From assembly GCA_020698575.1 (NCBI GenBank), contig CM036243.1, forward strand, positions 27,263,403 to 27,327,402: DNA of 64,000 bases. Reading direction: 5' to 3'. Shown here piece after piece: positions 1 through 11,559 of the stretch; the stretch's first letter is position 1; each line of letters opens with the position of its first letter. The position numbers were made by a program, and so were the translations under genes. Under the pieces are notes generated by a model. That model worked only from the letters and a program-made list of their open reading frames with translations. It had not been told where the DNA came from and did not search any database. The DNA comes from Bostrychus sinensis (lineage: Eukaryota > Chordata > Actinopteri > Gobiiformes > Eleotridae).

Positions 1-133
1 TACAGTACAGTCCATTTATTTTTAGTGCAGTATTCATGCCATGGACAGTGTCAGACCTCAAACCGTTACTCCTCCTGCAGCTTTGCCGTTGTGAGATGTG
101 CTCTTTACCTCTGTCATGTGTGTGCGTTTGCAG
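1..133 (+). other. rptor: intron 3' end preceding the first rptor exon in the window
   Basis: This is the tail of an intron whose start lies upstream. It ends in a T/G-rich stretch and an acceptor (tttgcag) at 127-133. No coding similarity is seen; the small open frames here run into the exon only by chance. Confidence 0.8.
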
Positions 134-244
134 GCTCTGTCCGTGGGGATTTTCCCTTACGTGCTCAAACTGCTCCAGAGCTCAGCTCGAGAGCTGCGGC
201 CGCTGCTGGTTTTCATCTGGGCTAAAATCCTCGCTGTGGACAGT
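134..244 (+). CDS. rptor: rptor exon a: solenoid segment (ALSVGIF...LAVDS)
   Basis: This exon encodes 37 residues starting ALSVGIFPYVLKLL and ending WAKILAVDS, nearly identical to vertebrate raptor around human residues 467-503. Raptor is the mTORC1 scaffold that recruits TOS-motif substrates and docks the complex on Rag GTPases at the lysosome. This helical part lies between the caspase-like N-domain and the armadillo repeats. The exon is phase 0 at both ends, with acceptor tttgcag and a consensus donor gtaagt at 245. The residue numbers come from counting back from the AMPK-site exons, so treat them as good to one or two residues. Confidence 0.96.
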
Positions 245-865
245 GTAAGTTATATAAAGCGCTGGCGTACTTGCACATTGACGTCATCCTTTAGGATTTC
301 TCAGTGTTATCTTTTGAGGGTTTTAATGTTTCCTGGCGTGACCAAAAATATAAGTTATTTTAAATAAGTGCACACACAGTACAGTTTGCTTAGTTGTGTC
401 TTATTTAAAAATCCTGTAAACTTTGATGAAATGAAAAAATCTCAGAGTAAAAATGTTGCTTTGATTTATCCTTCTTTAGCACTTGTCGTTTTACATTGAC
501 ATCGTTCTGGCATTACCAAAAATATCAGTTTCATATTCAGTGCACATATGTGTTTTCTTAGTCATGTCTTATTTAAAAAGAGTAAAAATGTTGCTTTGAA
601 TTAATCCTTATTCAAAGCAGCGCAATAAATCCATCCAAGATTTGTCAAGTGTACAGTTTAATTAGAAAACATTTTGATTTTCTTTCCCCCCAGTCTGCAT
701 TGTGCACTCAGCATTCATTCATGGCTTGAAGAAACTTCCTTTGAAGAAAGTACTGCGGCTGTCAGAGCAGCTTGAGTTCACTGCAACCTGAAAAAACATT
801 TACCCAAAAACTGAACCCTCTCCTCCCTCTTCTCTACTTTTCTCTCTCCCTCTCTCTCTCTGCAG
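245..865 (+). other. rptor: rptor intron a-b
   Basis: A 621-bp intron. It contains a degenerate direct duplication (about 270-480 and 481-618) and ends in a CT-rich tract (about 820-862) before the acceptor at 865. No gene is seen. Confidence 0.85.
270..618. repeat. degenerate tandem duplication
   Basis: Two neighbouring blocks share motifs in the same order: a CATTGAC(G)TC/ATC start, a 'accaaaaata' segment, 'cagtgcacaya', 'catgtcttatttaaaa'-like sequence and 'agagtaaaaatgttgcttt'. The first block runs about 270-480 and the second about 481-618. The second is shorter, lacking part of the middle. The origin is not recognised. Confidence 0.55.
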
Positions 866-940
866 TCATGTCAAGCCGATCTGGTGAAAGACAATGGCCA
901 CAAATACTTCCTGTCTGTGTTGGCGGATAATTACATGCCG
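866..940 (+). CDS. rptor: rptor exon b: solenoid segment (SCQADLVKDNGHKYF)
   Basis: This exon has 25 codons, beginning SCQADLVKDNGHKYFLSVLA and ending DNYMP, equivalent to human residues about 504-528 (human has DPYMP at the end). It is phase 0 at both ends. The acceptor tgcag follows a long CT-rich tract and the donor is gtgagc. It forms part of the helical scaffold that packs against mTOR. The only clear change from human is Asn for Pro in the last five residues. Confidence 0.96.
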
Positions 941-1653
941 GTGAGCGACATTTTACTTGTGGCACTTTAAATATTGCGCAAAGTACTCAGGATTAGGGTT
1001 CCTACAGATGTTATGTGAAAATCTGCAAGTTAGATTTGTAAGGTAAGTTAAGTTAAGGTAGACTTTATTGATCTCCATAGGGAAATTTGTTCCCTGCATT
1101 TGACCCACCCCTCAGACCCGTTGGGGCAGCCTGTCAGAAGCAGTTGGCAGCCGCGGTGCATGGCCCGAGGTCCCTTCTCCGGATCTTGAGCCAGGATCCT
1201 GGTCAGGAGTCCCTAGCTGGAGGATTTGTCTATTGTGCATGTTTTGAGGATGTTCTGAGTTGGATTTCGGAGGTACTTAGGGAATTGATGCTAATGGGAC
1301 AAGCAAACTGTGTATTTATAGCAGCTAAAAAAAAGCTTAAGCGTTTTTTGCATGCTGTTTTTATTTTGTTATTATTTATACAGCCTTATAACTTTTTGCA
1401 CAAGCATTTTAGTGTGGTGTTTTAAACCAAAAGTTAATAATCCTCAATGGATCTTAAATGAACATGAAAGTAGTTCATCTTTTCATGTTTCAAAATAAAA
1501 CAATTACTTGGTCTATTTACAGTAGTACATGAATTTGTCTTCTTCTGCTATTCAAACCTTACTTAACCTTTCCTTTAAAATAATATTTTTAAGACTGCAT
1601 CTTCACTGTAATGTACAAGTAACTCATGTTGTGAAATCAATAATGTTTTCCAG
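941..1653 (+). other. rptor: rptor intron b-c
   Basis: A 713-bp intron, partly filled by a SINE-like element (1035-1260). The remainder is AT-rich with nothing recognisable. Confidence 0.85.
1035..1260 (-). repeat. dispersed SINE-like repeat, family 'ttaaggtagactttattg', inverted copy
   Basis: The sequence from 'taagttaaggtagacttt' through 'gggcagcctgtcag' and 'gatcttgagccaggatcctg' matches, in reverse complement, blocks at 46045-46275 and 58030-58445 of this window. Three diverged copies with shared ends show that it is a mobile repeat. The 58 kb copy carries the fuller SINE structure. I do not assign a database name. Confidence 0.75.
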
Positions 1654-1719
1654 GCCGAGCACCGGACCATGGCTGTCTTCATCCTGGCTGTGATTGTCAA
1701 CAGCTACACTACGGGGCAG
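1654..1719 (+). CDS. rptor: rptor exon c: solenoid segment (AEHRTMAVFILAVIVNSY)
   Basis: This exon has 22 codons, AEHRTMAVFILAVIVNSY then TTGQ, matching human AEHRTMTAFILAVIVNSYHTGQ with three substitutions (about residues 529-550). It is phase 0 at both ends, with acceptor ttccag and donor gtaagg. It encodes a hydrophobic helix of the solenoid core. The following intron is 5.5 kb. Confidence 0.96.
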
Positions 1720-2184
1720 GTAAGGCTGTGTACCTGTGTAAAGACATGTGTTATAAAAGACCCATGGGGGGGGGGTGGACTTACCGAATTATTAATTTAC
1801 TTACTCAAACCATGGCGGGGAGGGCTTTCGGGGCCCGATGTCACTTTGAGAGATGACTCTACTGCCCTCTGTGTATTTGTGGCAGATATTGGTTATGTCA
1901 CCAACAGTCACCTTTATAATCGTTGTTCCAGCCAGCAGCATCCTGACACTTTATCATAGATTGTGTCACCTCACCATTGTCCCCCGATCACTGGTTTTCA
2001 ATCCCACAAGGCTTTTGTGTCTGATCAAACATCTAGCAGTACCACGTGTGGAAGATGTGGCTCGTGATTTCAAAAAGTACACAGCTAGGCCAATACAGAC
2101 TATCTTCACACAATATTTTCACAAAAAAATATTCTTAAACTATTGTACACTGTGAATTATTTTACTGTATGTGGCTGTGCTGTA

Positions 2185-2945
2185 ATCCAGGCCAGTGTAT
2201 TCTTTGTGCCTGTCCCAAGGCTGGATAAATGTAAAGGGCTGCATCAGGAACAGTGGGCGAGGGTCAGCGCAGAAAATACAACCCTGATAAACCGCCATGC
2301 ACCAGAGGGCAGGCTCCAGAAGCAGAATTATGCAGTGAAACCCTACGGTGACTTTACAAGTGTCAAAAACATGTTTACAGCCTAGTACAAAAGATGGCTC
2401 TACTCTCAAACGTTAAGTTATTGTAATGTGACAACTCTACGGGGGGTGAATTTTTGATAAATACATGTGTTTATGCTCTGTTAAACCTTAGATTTTGAGC
2501 ATATTTAATCAGGCTCCAACTTTGATTGACAGCAGCAAGAAGACGCCATCTTAGGCCATGGCTAGTTTGTTGCATGCTAAAAACAGCTATGGCTAACTTC
2601 TCACACTTTGCATTGACTTTTTTGCTGTGCAACAAAGTTTTGCACATAGTTTTTGGAAGTGGTAGTCTGTCATAGTTAGCCCACAGTTAGCCATCATCTG
2701 CCGCCTCGAGCTGAGTGGGCGGGTTTACCAAGACCAAGACGCGCTCAGACTGCCCAAGGAGGTTCTAGTTACAGCAAAGCTACACCTCTCTGTCCATTTT
2801 TGTAATATCCTCAATAGGAGGAGTTAGAAAATCCAAGATGGGGTGGCTCTGATTTTGGCCTCATAACCAAAACAGTTGGAAGATAGGAGTACCTCGGGCA
2901 ATGATCAGAAAGGGCATCCGGTGTAAAAACTATGCCAAATCAATA
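2185..2945 (-). repeat. dispersed repeat family R1, interrupted inverted pieces
   Basis: Two fragments of one teleost repeat lie here in reverse orientation. At about 2185-2265 is 'ccagtgtattctttgtgcc...ggctggataaatg', and at about 2900-2945 'cagaaagggcatccggtgt' continues to 'tatgccaaatcaatat'. The family recurs at 4360, 13738, 30860, 35310, 37920, 41695, 41950 and 42370. The sequence between the two pieces is unrelated, so either they are separate copies or one was split. Confidence 0.55.
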
Positions 2946-4359
2946 TTGAAATCATGCTGTGACGACTTCAGAAGGGGGGAAAAAAAAGCAAAAGCCAAGA
3001 GAAAAGAAGAGGTGTGGCTGTGATTGGATGCAGTGAGATTTCTAAACAGTCCCAGTTCCCAGTCATTTGAATTGAAAATGAGAATCAGAACGTATGGATA
3101 CATGTGTTGCATTGTTTTTTACAAAAAGTGGGTTGCACTTGTGTCTAACAGCAAAAAGGTTGAGGGTGCAATCATCAGCCCGTTACACTGCAAAAAAATC
3201 AATATCGGCATTAGTTAAAATGACTTAAATCCACATATTAATCCTGATTTGAGTTTAATATCTGAATTCAAGAACTAGTGCCAATATTGATTTTTTGCAG
3301 TCTAGGTTTGTCATTCCTTGTGTAGTCTGCATGTTACACCTACAACCATCCAAAATGTTATGATAGAGGTGAATTTAAATTCCCCATAGTGAAGAAATGA
3401 GGCTCTCAGTAGTTAAATACTGATGGTGCACTGTAAGTTTTATACTCAAAGTAAGTGGGATTTTGGCTTCAGCCCCCCTCACCAGTAAAGTAACAGTAAA
3501 GGTGGTAGACACACATAAATATATCCCTATATCTAAATTTCAGAGGTTTAGCTTAAAATATAAAGCGATATCAGTATAGTCTTTCTGCCTTTTGTGGTAT
3601 ATTTTATTCAACACCTGCAGATCTAATCTTACTTGCACATTTCCCTTATTTCCTGCCTGAACTTTCACTTTGTCACAATTTTATATAAAAGGGCAGAATT
3701 ATAAAAGCTATATGTTCTCGCAGTTTAGCAGAAGCATTCTTCTTCCATCTCCCTGTGTACTCAGTGCCCCTACCTCTCTCTCTTTCTCTAAAGCCTGTAA
3801 ATAATAAATGATTCCCTAACATTACAGGAGGGGACTCTCAGCCCCGCTCCCCATCTCCATTATTTATCCGTCTTACTTTCAACAACAGCGCTCATTACTG
3901 TGTGATCACTGCCTCCAACATGTCACAGAGCGCTGGCGTCTTAATATTCGCCCTCCCTCTCTTTTTCCCGGGGTACGGCAGGCGAGGAGGAGTGAGCCAA
4001 CCCCAGGGAGCGACGTTTGAGTGAACAGCAGACAGACAAGAGATGAAGATGCATGTTGTTGTGGTTCATGAAGAATATGTGTTTGTGTGACGCCTCAATC
4101 CATGCGAATATACAGGGATTTCTAACACGCTACACAGGTGGTTGTGGTGTGTCTCATAAGTGATGTTTCAAGGTATCTCTAAGGTTTTAAAAGTATTAAA
4201 ATGGTTTTATATGGGGTGCCTCAGTGGCTCACCTCATCTCTCTCTCTTATTTCCTGTCTGTATACTGTCTCTGTATTTAATGAAGGCAAAAAGCCATCCA
4301 AAGGTATTACTTTTCTTCTTATACTCTCCTTTCGGCTGTTCCTTTCTGGGGTTGCCACA

Positions 4360-4505
4360 GCAAATCATCATCCCACTAGGATGCAGACCTTTGCACTGTA
4401 ATTGGACATAGGTTTTATGCCAGATGCCCTTTCTGATGCAACCCTTGGGCTGGCCTTGGTGAGCAGCACAAAGAGTACACTGGCTTATGATCTCTTGTGG
4501 ATGGA
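4360..4505 (+). repeat. dispersed repeat family R1, forward copy
   Basis: Contains 'ggttttatgccagatgcc', 'tgatgcaaccctt' and 'cacaaagagtacactggctt', the most complete forward match to this family in the window. The copy at 41950-42065 is the best partner. Confidence 0.7.
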
Positions 4506-6784
4506 AAAAAAAAAAAGGTATTCAGGGCAGTCAAAATCAAGGCCTAAGGCAAGATATTATAATTTATCTAGATCTTACATTTTTGCAGATTTTTTTTGTC
4601 CTTTCATTGCTTTAGACAGGACCATAAAGACCTGACAGGAAATAATAGGGAGAGAGCATGGAGAAATATTTGATAAATCATCAGTCCTATTATAAGTGGC
4701 ATTAAAAGAGCTTTTAAAAAGTCTTAAACTTTACCTGGAAAATCCTGGAGGTACCTTGTGTTTGAAATAGAACTCAGACTGAAATGCTGCAAAGTGTCTC
4801 AGATGTGTCCCCATTAAATATAGAAAAGCAAAACAACTTCAGTGCGAGTTACTAGAAGTTATAGTTAGATTTTGTAGCAGCCAGTTGTAATACAGCTCGG
4901 GGGAAACATCCTTTTCTTGCCATTTTGTGTTTGTCGTTTTAATACCATACAGAAAAACAAACGAGAAAATATATTGTTTTAAATGCAAGTGGCTGTCTGC
5001 ATAAAACAAACATCTGCCACAGTAATTGTCGAACCTAGAACAAAAGTTGATCTTCACATCTGACAAAGTCTCAAAATCATTTTTGCTTCTGTTAAATCTA
5101 GTTTGAATTCATTGATTTTGAGTGGATAGACCTGACTTTAATGCTTTTAACTTCAGACGCTTCAGTCATAGCCAATTAGGGATATTTTGTTGTCTTATTT
5201 TCAAATGGTCTCTTTTAAAACTCTAAAAAGACATCTCCTTGACATTATTATTTTAAGGAACTCACTTAAATATTTAACTTAGTACTAATATTGACATCCC
5301 AAGCTTTGTGAATCTCCCTCAGTATTATTGCTATTTTTCCCAAATCATTCTTAAGAGTCCCCTATTATTCTCAATTTTTTTTGAGCTGTTAACCATATTA
5401 AAATGTTGTTTTCACCTCCAAAAACCTACCTGTATTTGGTTTCATTAATGCATGTTTGAGTAATCAGGAAGTCCCTCTGTGCTCAGGACTCATTCTGATA
5501 ATTTCAGCGCTTATAATGCAGCCACTGTGAAGCAGTAAGCTCATTTATCTATCTGTTAGCTTATCATGTTGCTAATTGCTGTGCTAAAATAGCCACTTTA
5601 TGCTCTGTCCAGTCCCCACCATTGCAAGCAGCGGGTAACAGGCACCTGTTACCCCTGTTCTCTGCAAAGTCAATGTAATAGCTCCCCAAAAGATGTTTTT
5701 CATACATGTACATTATTTAGGTTATAAATACTAATGCAAAAGTGTTCAAAATAATTTCAAAGTCTGAAAAAAGCAAAATATATGACCTTTAAAAAAATCT
5801 AATAGCAACAGACACTAGACTTTTGCAATAATAGATTATCTATTATGTGCGTGGTGTCATTGGGTCAGCCTATTATCAGTTATGACAAAGTTGGGTCTAT
5901 TCAAATAAAACTGTCAAAGTATGTTATTACTATTAAAAGTCAGGAGAAGAGTAGTCGCACAAATAATAGTCTTTCTGATGTTGTATGTATCTTTGAGGTT
6001 TGCATGTGGTTGCCTTCTAGGTCACCTGACTTTAATTTTTTGGTAAATTGTGATTAAAATAAATATTTGTGCTTGAACGCTCAAATATTGTAATTACATG
6101 CAGTTTCCACAGACCGATCTAAACTTGCTTAAACATTTGACATGTGGGGAGCATGCAAAAAAACACGTCTACGTCCGTCTTCATGTGTCTCTGAAATAAT
6201 AACATTAACACAAAAACAGTACGCACAAAAACAAATTAGTTACCATGTTCTGATAAAGCCCTGTGCCAAATCTGTGAAGCGAAAATGTTACTTGCTTTTC
6301 ACTCTTTCTTTGCTCAGCTCTTAATAGACCACTTCCTTTTGTTGGTTTCAAAATTGGAAAGTGCTTGTGGGAGTTGAAAAGAGGAGCTCCTGCTGCTGCC
6401 GAGCTCCTAATCTCTGCGTCCATCACTGAATGGGTTTCACAGGTTAGCGCTGATTAACCGGCTAATGAGTCTTTCCCTGGCCTGAAGCTTTAGTGTTGCT
6501 CCGGAGACTTGCGAAATGATGCAGATATTGTGTTGTTATTAAAGCCAACCACTGCTGCACCTTGGTTATTAACAAAAGCTGTACATAAACTACAGGTCAC
6601 AGACTGTGTCTTTAACAAATGATCATTGTTTTCCTTTACGCAACCTTTGTTTAGACTCTGCAACCCTAGCTATTAAATATACAGCTCTGGACAAAATATA
6701 AGACCACTGCAAAATGTTTCTCGGGTTAAGATAAGAAAAAAGAGGCACATTTGAACAAAATGATAATGTTTTGACTAAAGATTG

Positions 6785-7005
6785 CAGTCATCAGTAGCAC
6801 AGTCGGTAGAGATGTTTGCTTACTAACTCAAAGGTTGGTGGTCTGATCCCTGCTACTGGCATTGCCTACTGCTGGTGTCCTTGGGCAAGAAACTTCATCC
6901 ACCTTGACTGTATAAATGTGTCAGCGTGACTTTGTGTTTGGTGGTGGTTGGGGTAAAGCGACTTTGAGTCTCTAGAAAAGCGCTATATATTTAGAAATCA
7001 GTATT
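6785..7005 (+). repeat. tRNA-derived SINE, forward
   Basis: Begins with a tRNA-like head: 'gtagcacagtcggtagag' resembles a pol III A box and 'ggtctgatccc' a B box. A body follows with 'gtgtccttgggcaagaaactt', ending near 'agaaaagcgctatatat'. The same body occurs inverted at 16795-17065 and 55740-56010. It is a dead insertion rather than a tRNA gene. Confidence 0.75.
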
Positions 7006-7245
7006 TTGTGGATTAACCTTGATTTGTACTCACAGCTTTCCAGGGCCTTGCTCTCCACCAGTTTTTTACATTGCTTTTGGATAAATTACCACTGTGTTAG
7101 CTTTGCCTTATGGTCTGTGAATGAATTTAAGGGACACAGGCCTGGAGTGTTTTTTAGACTCAGAGAATAAAATCCAGTGGTCTCAGTATTTTCTTCTTTG
7201 TGTCGTCTTTCTGACCTGGCTGTGTTTTTGTTCTTTTACTTTTAG

Positions 7246-7437
7246 GAGGCCTGTCTACAGGGTAACCTTATAGCCAACTGCCTGGAGCAACTCTCTGACC
7301 CCCACCCCCTGCTGCGCCAGTGGGTTGCCATTTGTCTGGGGCGGATCTGGCAGAACTTTGACCCGGCCCGGTGGTGCGGAGTTCGGGACAGTGCCCACGA
7401 GAAGCTCTACACTCTGCTGTCAGACCCCATCCCAGAG
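7246..7437 (+). CDS. rptor: rptor exon d: armadillo/HEAT repeat segment (QWVAICLGRIWQNF)
   Basis: This exon has 64 codons covering EACLQGNLIANCLEQLSDPH, then PLLRQWVAICLGRIWQNFDP, then ARWCGVRDSAHEKLY and TLLSDPIPE. It corresponds to human residues about 551-614 and is highly conserved. The paired helices with the LRQW...LG.IW pattern are typical of the raptor armadillo region that faces mTOR and the Rag heterodimer. It is phase 0 at both ends, with acceptor tttag and donor gtaaga. It has no breaks and is among the best-supported exons in the window. Confidence 0.97.
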
Positions 7438-9754
7438 GTAAGAGGGCAGCACTGTGTTAAACTAAATGCAGGCCTGGTAGTGTTATATAAATTTATAGCC
7501 TATGTAATGAACAACTGGTGAGAAAACTTTGGCACTGTACAGTGTATAGCAGTTAAGAGATGCCATACACAAGTTATTTTCTGCTAGTGCCATCTTGGAA
7601 CCCAATTTTTTTCCCTATTATTTTGCTGGGACCCACTTTTAACCTATTTTTTTATAAACCTGTCTACAACCTCACCTTACCCTCAACATAACCCACTCGA
7701 AGTTTTATCTCATCAAAACACGAAAACTATTTTCCACAGTTTAATTTGACATCATTTGCTAAGAACATGCCCACTACTTGCTTTTTAGTCCTGACCCACC
7801 AAGAATCAATTAAAAATCTTGGCACAGGAGAAAGAAAGGCAGCAAAAAAAATACTTCAGACTATAATGTTTTTGTGGTTTCATGACAATCTAGCAAAGCA
7901 CAAGTATTGTACAATTTACCTTGTGCTATTATATCAGGGCATCAATTAAAGTTTTTTTTTTTTAGTTTTAGAGACTAAAATCACCTATAGGTCTTCACAA
8001 AGTAGCATACTGAAGCAGGACTGTTATTGTAACACTAGGTCATGTGTGGAGCAGAGGGACGTTCACGCAGAGTTTGCCCTAAGCTTCACCCTGACCCTCA
8101 AACCCAAAACATGGACAAAACCATGAGGAACATCTGTGTACAGCCTCTCTGCCTCCTTTTACCTTTCCTCCAACCAGCTGCTTTGGCCACAGGGTTCACA
8201 CTGGGGTCTGCGTACACATCTGTCAGTGCCCACCTGTGATGCACAATCTGGTGCTACCTACATGTATGTGTTGGCTTGGTCGTAGTAATCTCGTAAGATC
8301 CATGCGATGCAGTTTTTAAACCAGCCTACTATATGGACTACAATTATTAAGTGCATCATGGGAAATGGTGCCACATCACTATGTCTTTTGAAAACTAAAA
8401 TTACTCTTTACCACTGCCTAGGGATGGGAGCTATGGACTTAAAATTATATCATGTTATATTTTGGTATTTATCACAATGACAATAAATGACGATATACAT
8501 ATAATACTGTGCGCAGCATAGGCCTAAGAGCTTCAACACTTTACCCAAATGATAATTTATAATTTTCACAGTGACGTCACACCTGGAGGACAGGCACATT
8601 GGTTAACGTTGCTTCACTGACAGTCAGCTGAGGCCACTGTTTACTCACGCTAGGATCTGTGTTTCTACAGAATCTACAGATTCTCATCAGCTAAAACTGA
8701 GTCAGAAATAAGATGAATGTGGATTTGTGCCGTTAAATGATTCAGCGGCAGGGCAGCAGTGTCTCATACGCGTCACATGTCCCCAATATTTGTTGTTGTT
8801 TGTTGTGTTAGTCCATATCATATTTTGTGTCACACAGTCACACAAAAAATGCATAATTAACTTAGCCTTATTGTTCTTACTGGGCAATGACCTCTTCCCA
8901 TCCTGGGGATTTTTTTTTACTGGAATATTGCAAATGAGAAATCACCCATCCCTCCCTTGGTGTCCTGGGTTAGAGTCTGCACTCTGACAGTTTGCAAATG
9001 TCTTTCCCCGATTTCCTACCTATTCTATCAATAAAACCTAAAAAAGTAAAATATCTTTAAAAATATATGCCTAACACACATAATATACTTAAATAAGATG
9101 CTGTGTGATCTGACCTGTCTCACGCCACAGCAGGCCTTTCTCCTCACACATTCCTGTAGCTGCATACTCGATCTACAGTTCATGTGAGGCGTTCAATTAA
9201 AATACACCCATTGTGTTCAAAGACATTAGGGTCTAGCTTCTTTAATTTATACCCTGACTTTATTCCACAATTATTCTAAAAACAAAGACAAATAAAAATG
9301 TCAACCATTTAAATGCAAATCTATCTCTAAAAGATGACTACTACTAGATAATATGATGATGAGTTTTATTATTGACTGCCTTAAAGTAGCACAATTACTC
9401 CTCACTGCCCATCATTGCTGTATATTTGTTTGTGCCATGGCCCCGAGTCATTAAATGAGTCAAATAGTGATGAGTTGTTGAGCAGAGACACAATCAACGA
9501 CTAAGCAAAAAGTTTAATTGAATTTAAACAAAAAGTCTTGAGGGATGCAGCCCTGATGACACTGTTGTTTTAGCCAGAGCCTGTCCAACCCACACATTCC
9601 AAATAAACACACAGACAGCATTGTGTTTTGTACTAAAATAGCGCATAAATTACCATTTACATAAATACAATAGAGTATTAATGGGACCATCCATTCAGAA
9701 GCACTGGTCTGAAATATTTGAATTTCGCGTTGAACATAGAATAAGTTTAATTTA

Positions 9755-10075
9755 TTCATCTTCTTCAGCTTATTCCTCTGTAGCTGGTGTCTATTCCAGC
9801 AACTATGGGCCTAGTTTTCTTGATATCAGCAGGGAAACTTTGAATAATGGCCATTTAGTTGCACATACACTGACAGACAACCATTCACTCTTACATTCAT
9901 TTATTAGGGGCAATTTAGACCCACTAGAACAGAGTGAGAGAACCCACAGTACCACAAGGAGGACATTTAGACTCCACTCAGAGAGATTATCTGTAGACTG
10001 GCCTGGGGATAGAACCCACAACCTCTGTGCTTTAAGACGAAGAAACTCTAACCACTCTCATCATGTAAAAGTTTA
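9755..10075 (-). repeat. dispersed teleost SINE-like repeat (family R2), inverted copy
   Basis: Read on the minus strand it starts with a tRNA-like head (rotated 'gttgtgggttctatcc'). A block with 'gggtctaaattgcccc' and 'gagtgaatggttgtctg' follows, then the tail 'ggaataagctgaagaag'. The same order occurs forward at 18735-19440 (split) and 28865-29115. A 131-codon open frame across it is an accident of the repeat. Confidence 0.75.
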
Positions 10076-11039
10076 ATTAAATTAGAATATATATGTAATT
10101 GCAAGGCTTTGGACTAACTTCACTTGTAAATGCTGTGGCCAAATTCAAATTTAACCAGGTCTAAACTAGGACTAAGCCATGTAAAAAAAACACACAGATA
10201 CTGTAAATGCAAGACAAAAACAAAGACAGCATGTTTTCTTTGCAAACTGTAAATTATCTTGTTCACTCTAATTATGTTGTTAAATTGGACACCTGATGAA
10301 ACATTACATTACATAAATACACCTTGTTTGTTTAGTTAGGGGTAGCTAAGTGTTTAAAGGGGATTAAGCCACATTTCATATTTATTTGACAAAAAAACAA
10401 CAGCAAAGAAAAGCAATTATGAACTGAAAATTGAGTAAGCTTTTAGCTCACTTCAGTATATTTCTCATATGTATCTAAAATGTTTGTGCTGAATGCTTTC
10501 ATCAAAATGAGACAAACTATATCAAAGCGACATCTGTGTACCGAGGCGTCACTAAATCTGCAACGCAAGATTAAAAAGAAAGTGGTGATGCATCCTGATC
10601 CTTCAGACGCTTGGCAACAAACACTACACCCCAATAATCATTTTTGCACAGTAATTTTGTTCATTTTGCGAATCCAATCCCTCACGGAAAACACCGCCAG
10701 AGACACAGCGAGTTTTGGATTAGACATTCAGCCGAGCGCTCCAGAAAGTAATAAGTTAGGCTGGCAAATAACAGCCCACCGGTGCGCACTGCTGTGATAA
10801 TCTCCAGTGCAATAAGATACATGGAAGAAAATTGATTGGCTTTACTATCTCATAAAACAGTCTGGATACATTAAGCAAGTAAATATTTGGGTTTCCAGAG
10901 AAAGGCAAAATACAGGTTTATGTTTTAAAATTGTCTAGATCCAGACTTATTGCTACCACCTTTACAAAAACATGTACTTAGTCTTTCCAATAAAATATTT
11001 GTTTATTACACAGTACGTACACAGCAAAAGTCTTACACA

Positions 11040-11235
11040 GGGTTTTAGGAAATAAAAATGTATCAATGGACAAAACTTGAAGGACTTGGAGAGTGTACAC
11101 CTCAGCCAAGGCACTGGTCCTGTCTCGCTATGATAATATATTGTCCATACCAAACTTGAAGATCTTCTAATTCCGAGGTAAATGCTCTTTCCATCGAGCC
11201 ACAAAACCCTTATATCTCACAGTGGTAAAGACTCT
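11040..11235 (-). repeat. dispersed repeat family R5
   Basis: The segments 'ctttccatcgagccacaaa' and 'tatctcacagtggtaaag', followed by 'actaatcctttgttttt', parallel the block at 56100-56360 ('ctatccattgagccacaaa', 'aaatcctttgttccttt'). A third related copy lies at 59945-60125. The 'gagccac' region looks tRNA-like on the minus strand, so this is probably a SINE. Confidence 0.55.
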
Positions 11236-11418
11236 AATAAAACTAATCCTTTGTTTTTAAGTGAATTTAGTCTTTTTGGTCCATATTTCAAACGGTACAG
11301 AATCTCCTAAAACACTCTTGGATCTAAACAGCGATGTGTTTAGTTCACAGCATTTTTTTCACACCTCTCTAAAACATACTTACTGTATTCTTGTTTTGTT
11401 GACTGTCCCTCTCTGCAG

Positions 11419-11559
11419 GTGCGGTGTGCTGCTGTCTTTGCCTTGGGGACGTTTGTGGGAAACTCTGCCGAGAGGACAGACCACTCCACCACCATAGACC
11501 ATAATGTGGCCATGATGCTCGCCCAGCTCATCAACGATGGCAGCCCCGTAGTCCGCAAG
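11419..11559 (+). CDS. rptor: rptor exon e: solenoid segment (VRCAAVFALGTFVGNSAERT)
   Basis: This exon has 47 codons: VRCAAVFALGTFVGNSAERT, DHSTTIDHNVAMMLAQL, then INDGSPVVRK. Human differs only slightly (VSDGSPMVRK at the end, about residues 615-661). It is phase 0 at both ends. The acceptor is ctctgcag. The donor AAG|gtcact is weak, with C at +3, yet the next exon joins in frame at ELVVALS, so it is almost certainly the one used. It encodes a HEAT/armadillo helix pair. Confidence 0.95.

Larger units (their letters stand above)
1720..7245 (+). other. rptor: rptor intron c-d
   Basis: A 5,526-bp intron. It holds repeat family R1 pieces (about 2185-2265, 2900-2945 and 4360-4505) and a tRNA-derived SINE (6785-7005). 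The stretches 3200-4150 and 4650-6780 look like ordinary AT-rich intron with no coding or RNA feature I can support. Confidence 0.8.
7438..11418 (+). other. rptor: rptor intron d-e
   Basis: A 3,981-bp intron. It contains an inverted SINE-type repeat at 9755-10075, a repeat family R5 copy at 11040-11235 and a short fragment of the 12-bp minisatellite motif near 10158-10180. Otherwise it is AT-rich sequence without a recognisable feature. Confidence 0.8.

Noticed and set aside
6785..6860. A tRNA gene
   Set aside because: The tRNA-like head is followed directly by a SINE body found at two other places.
9681..10076. A 131-codon open frame
   Set aside because: It lies almost wholly in an inverted R2 SINE whose other copies lack the frame.
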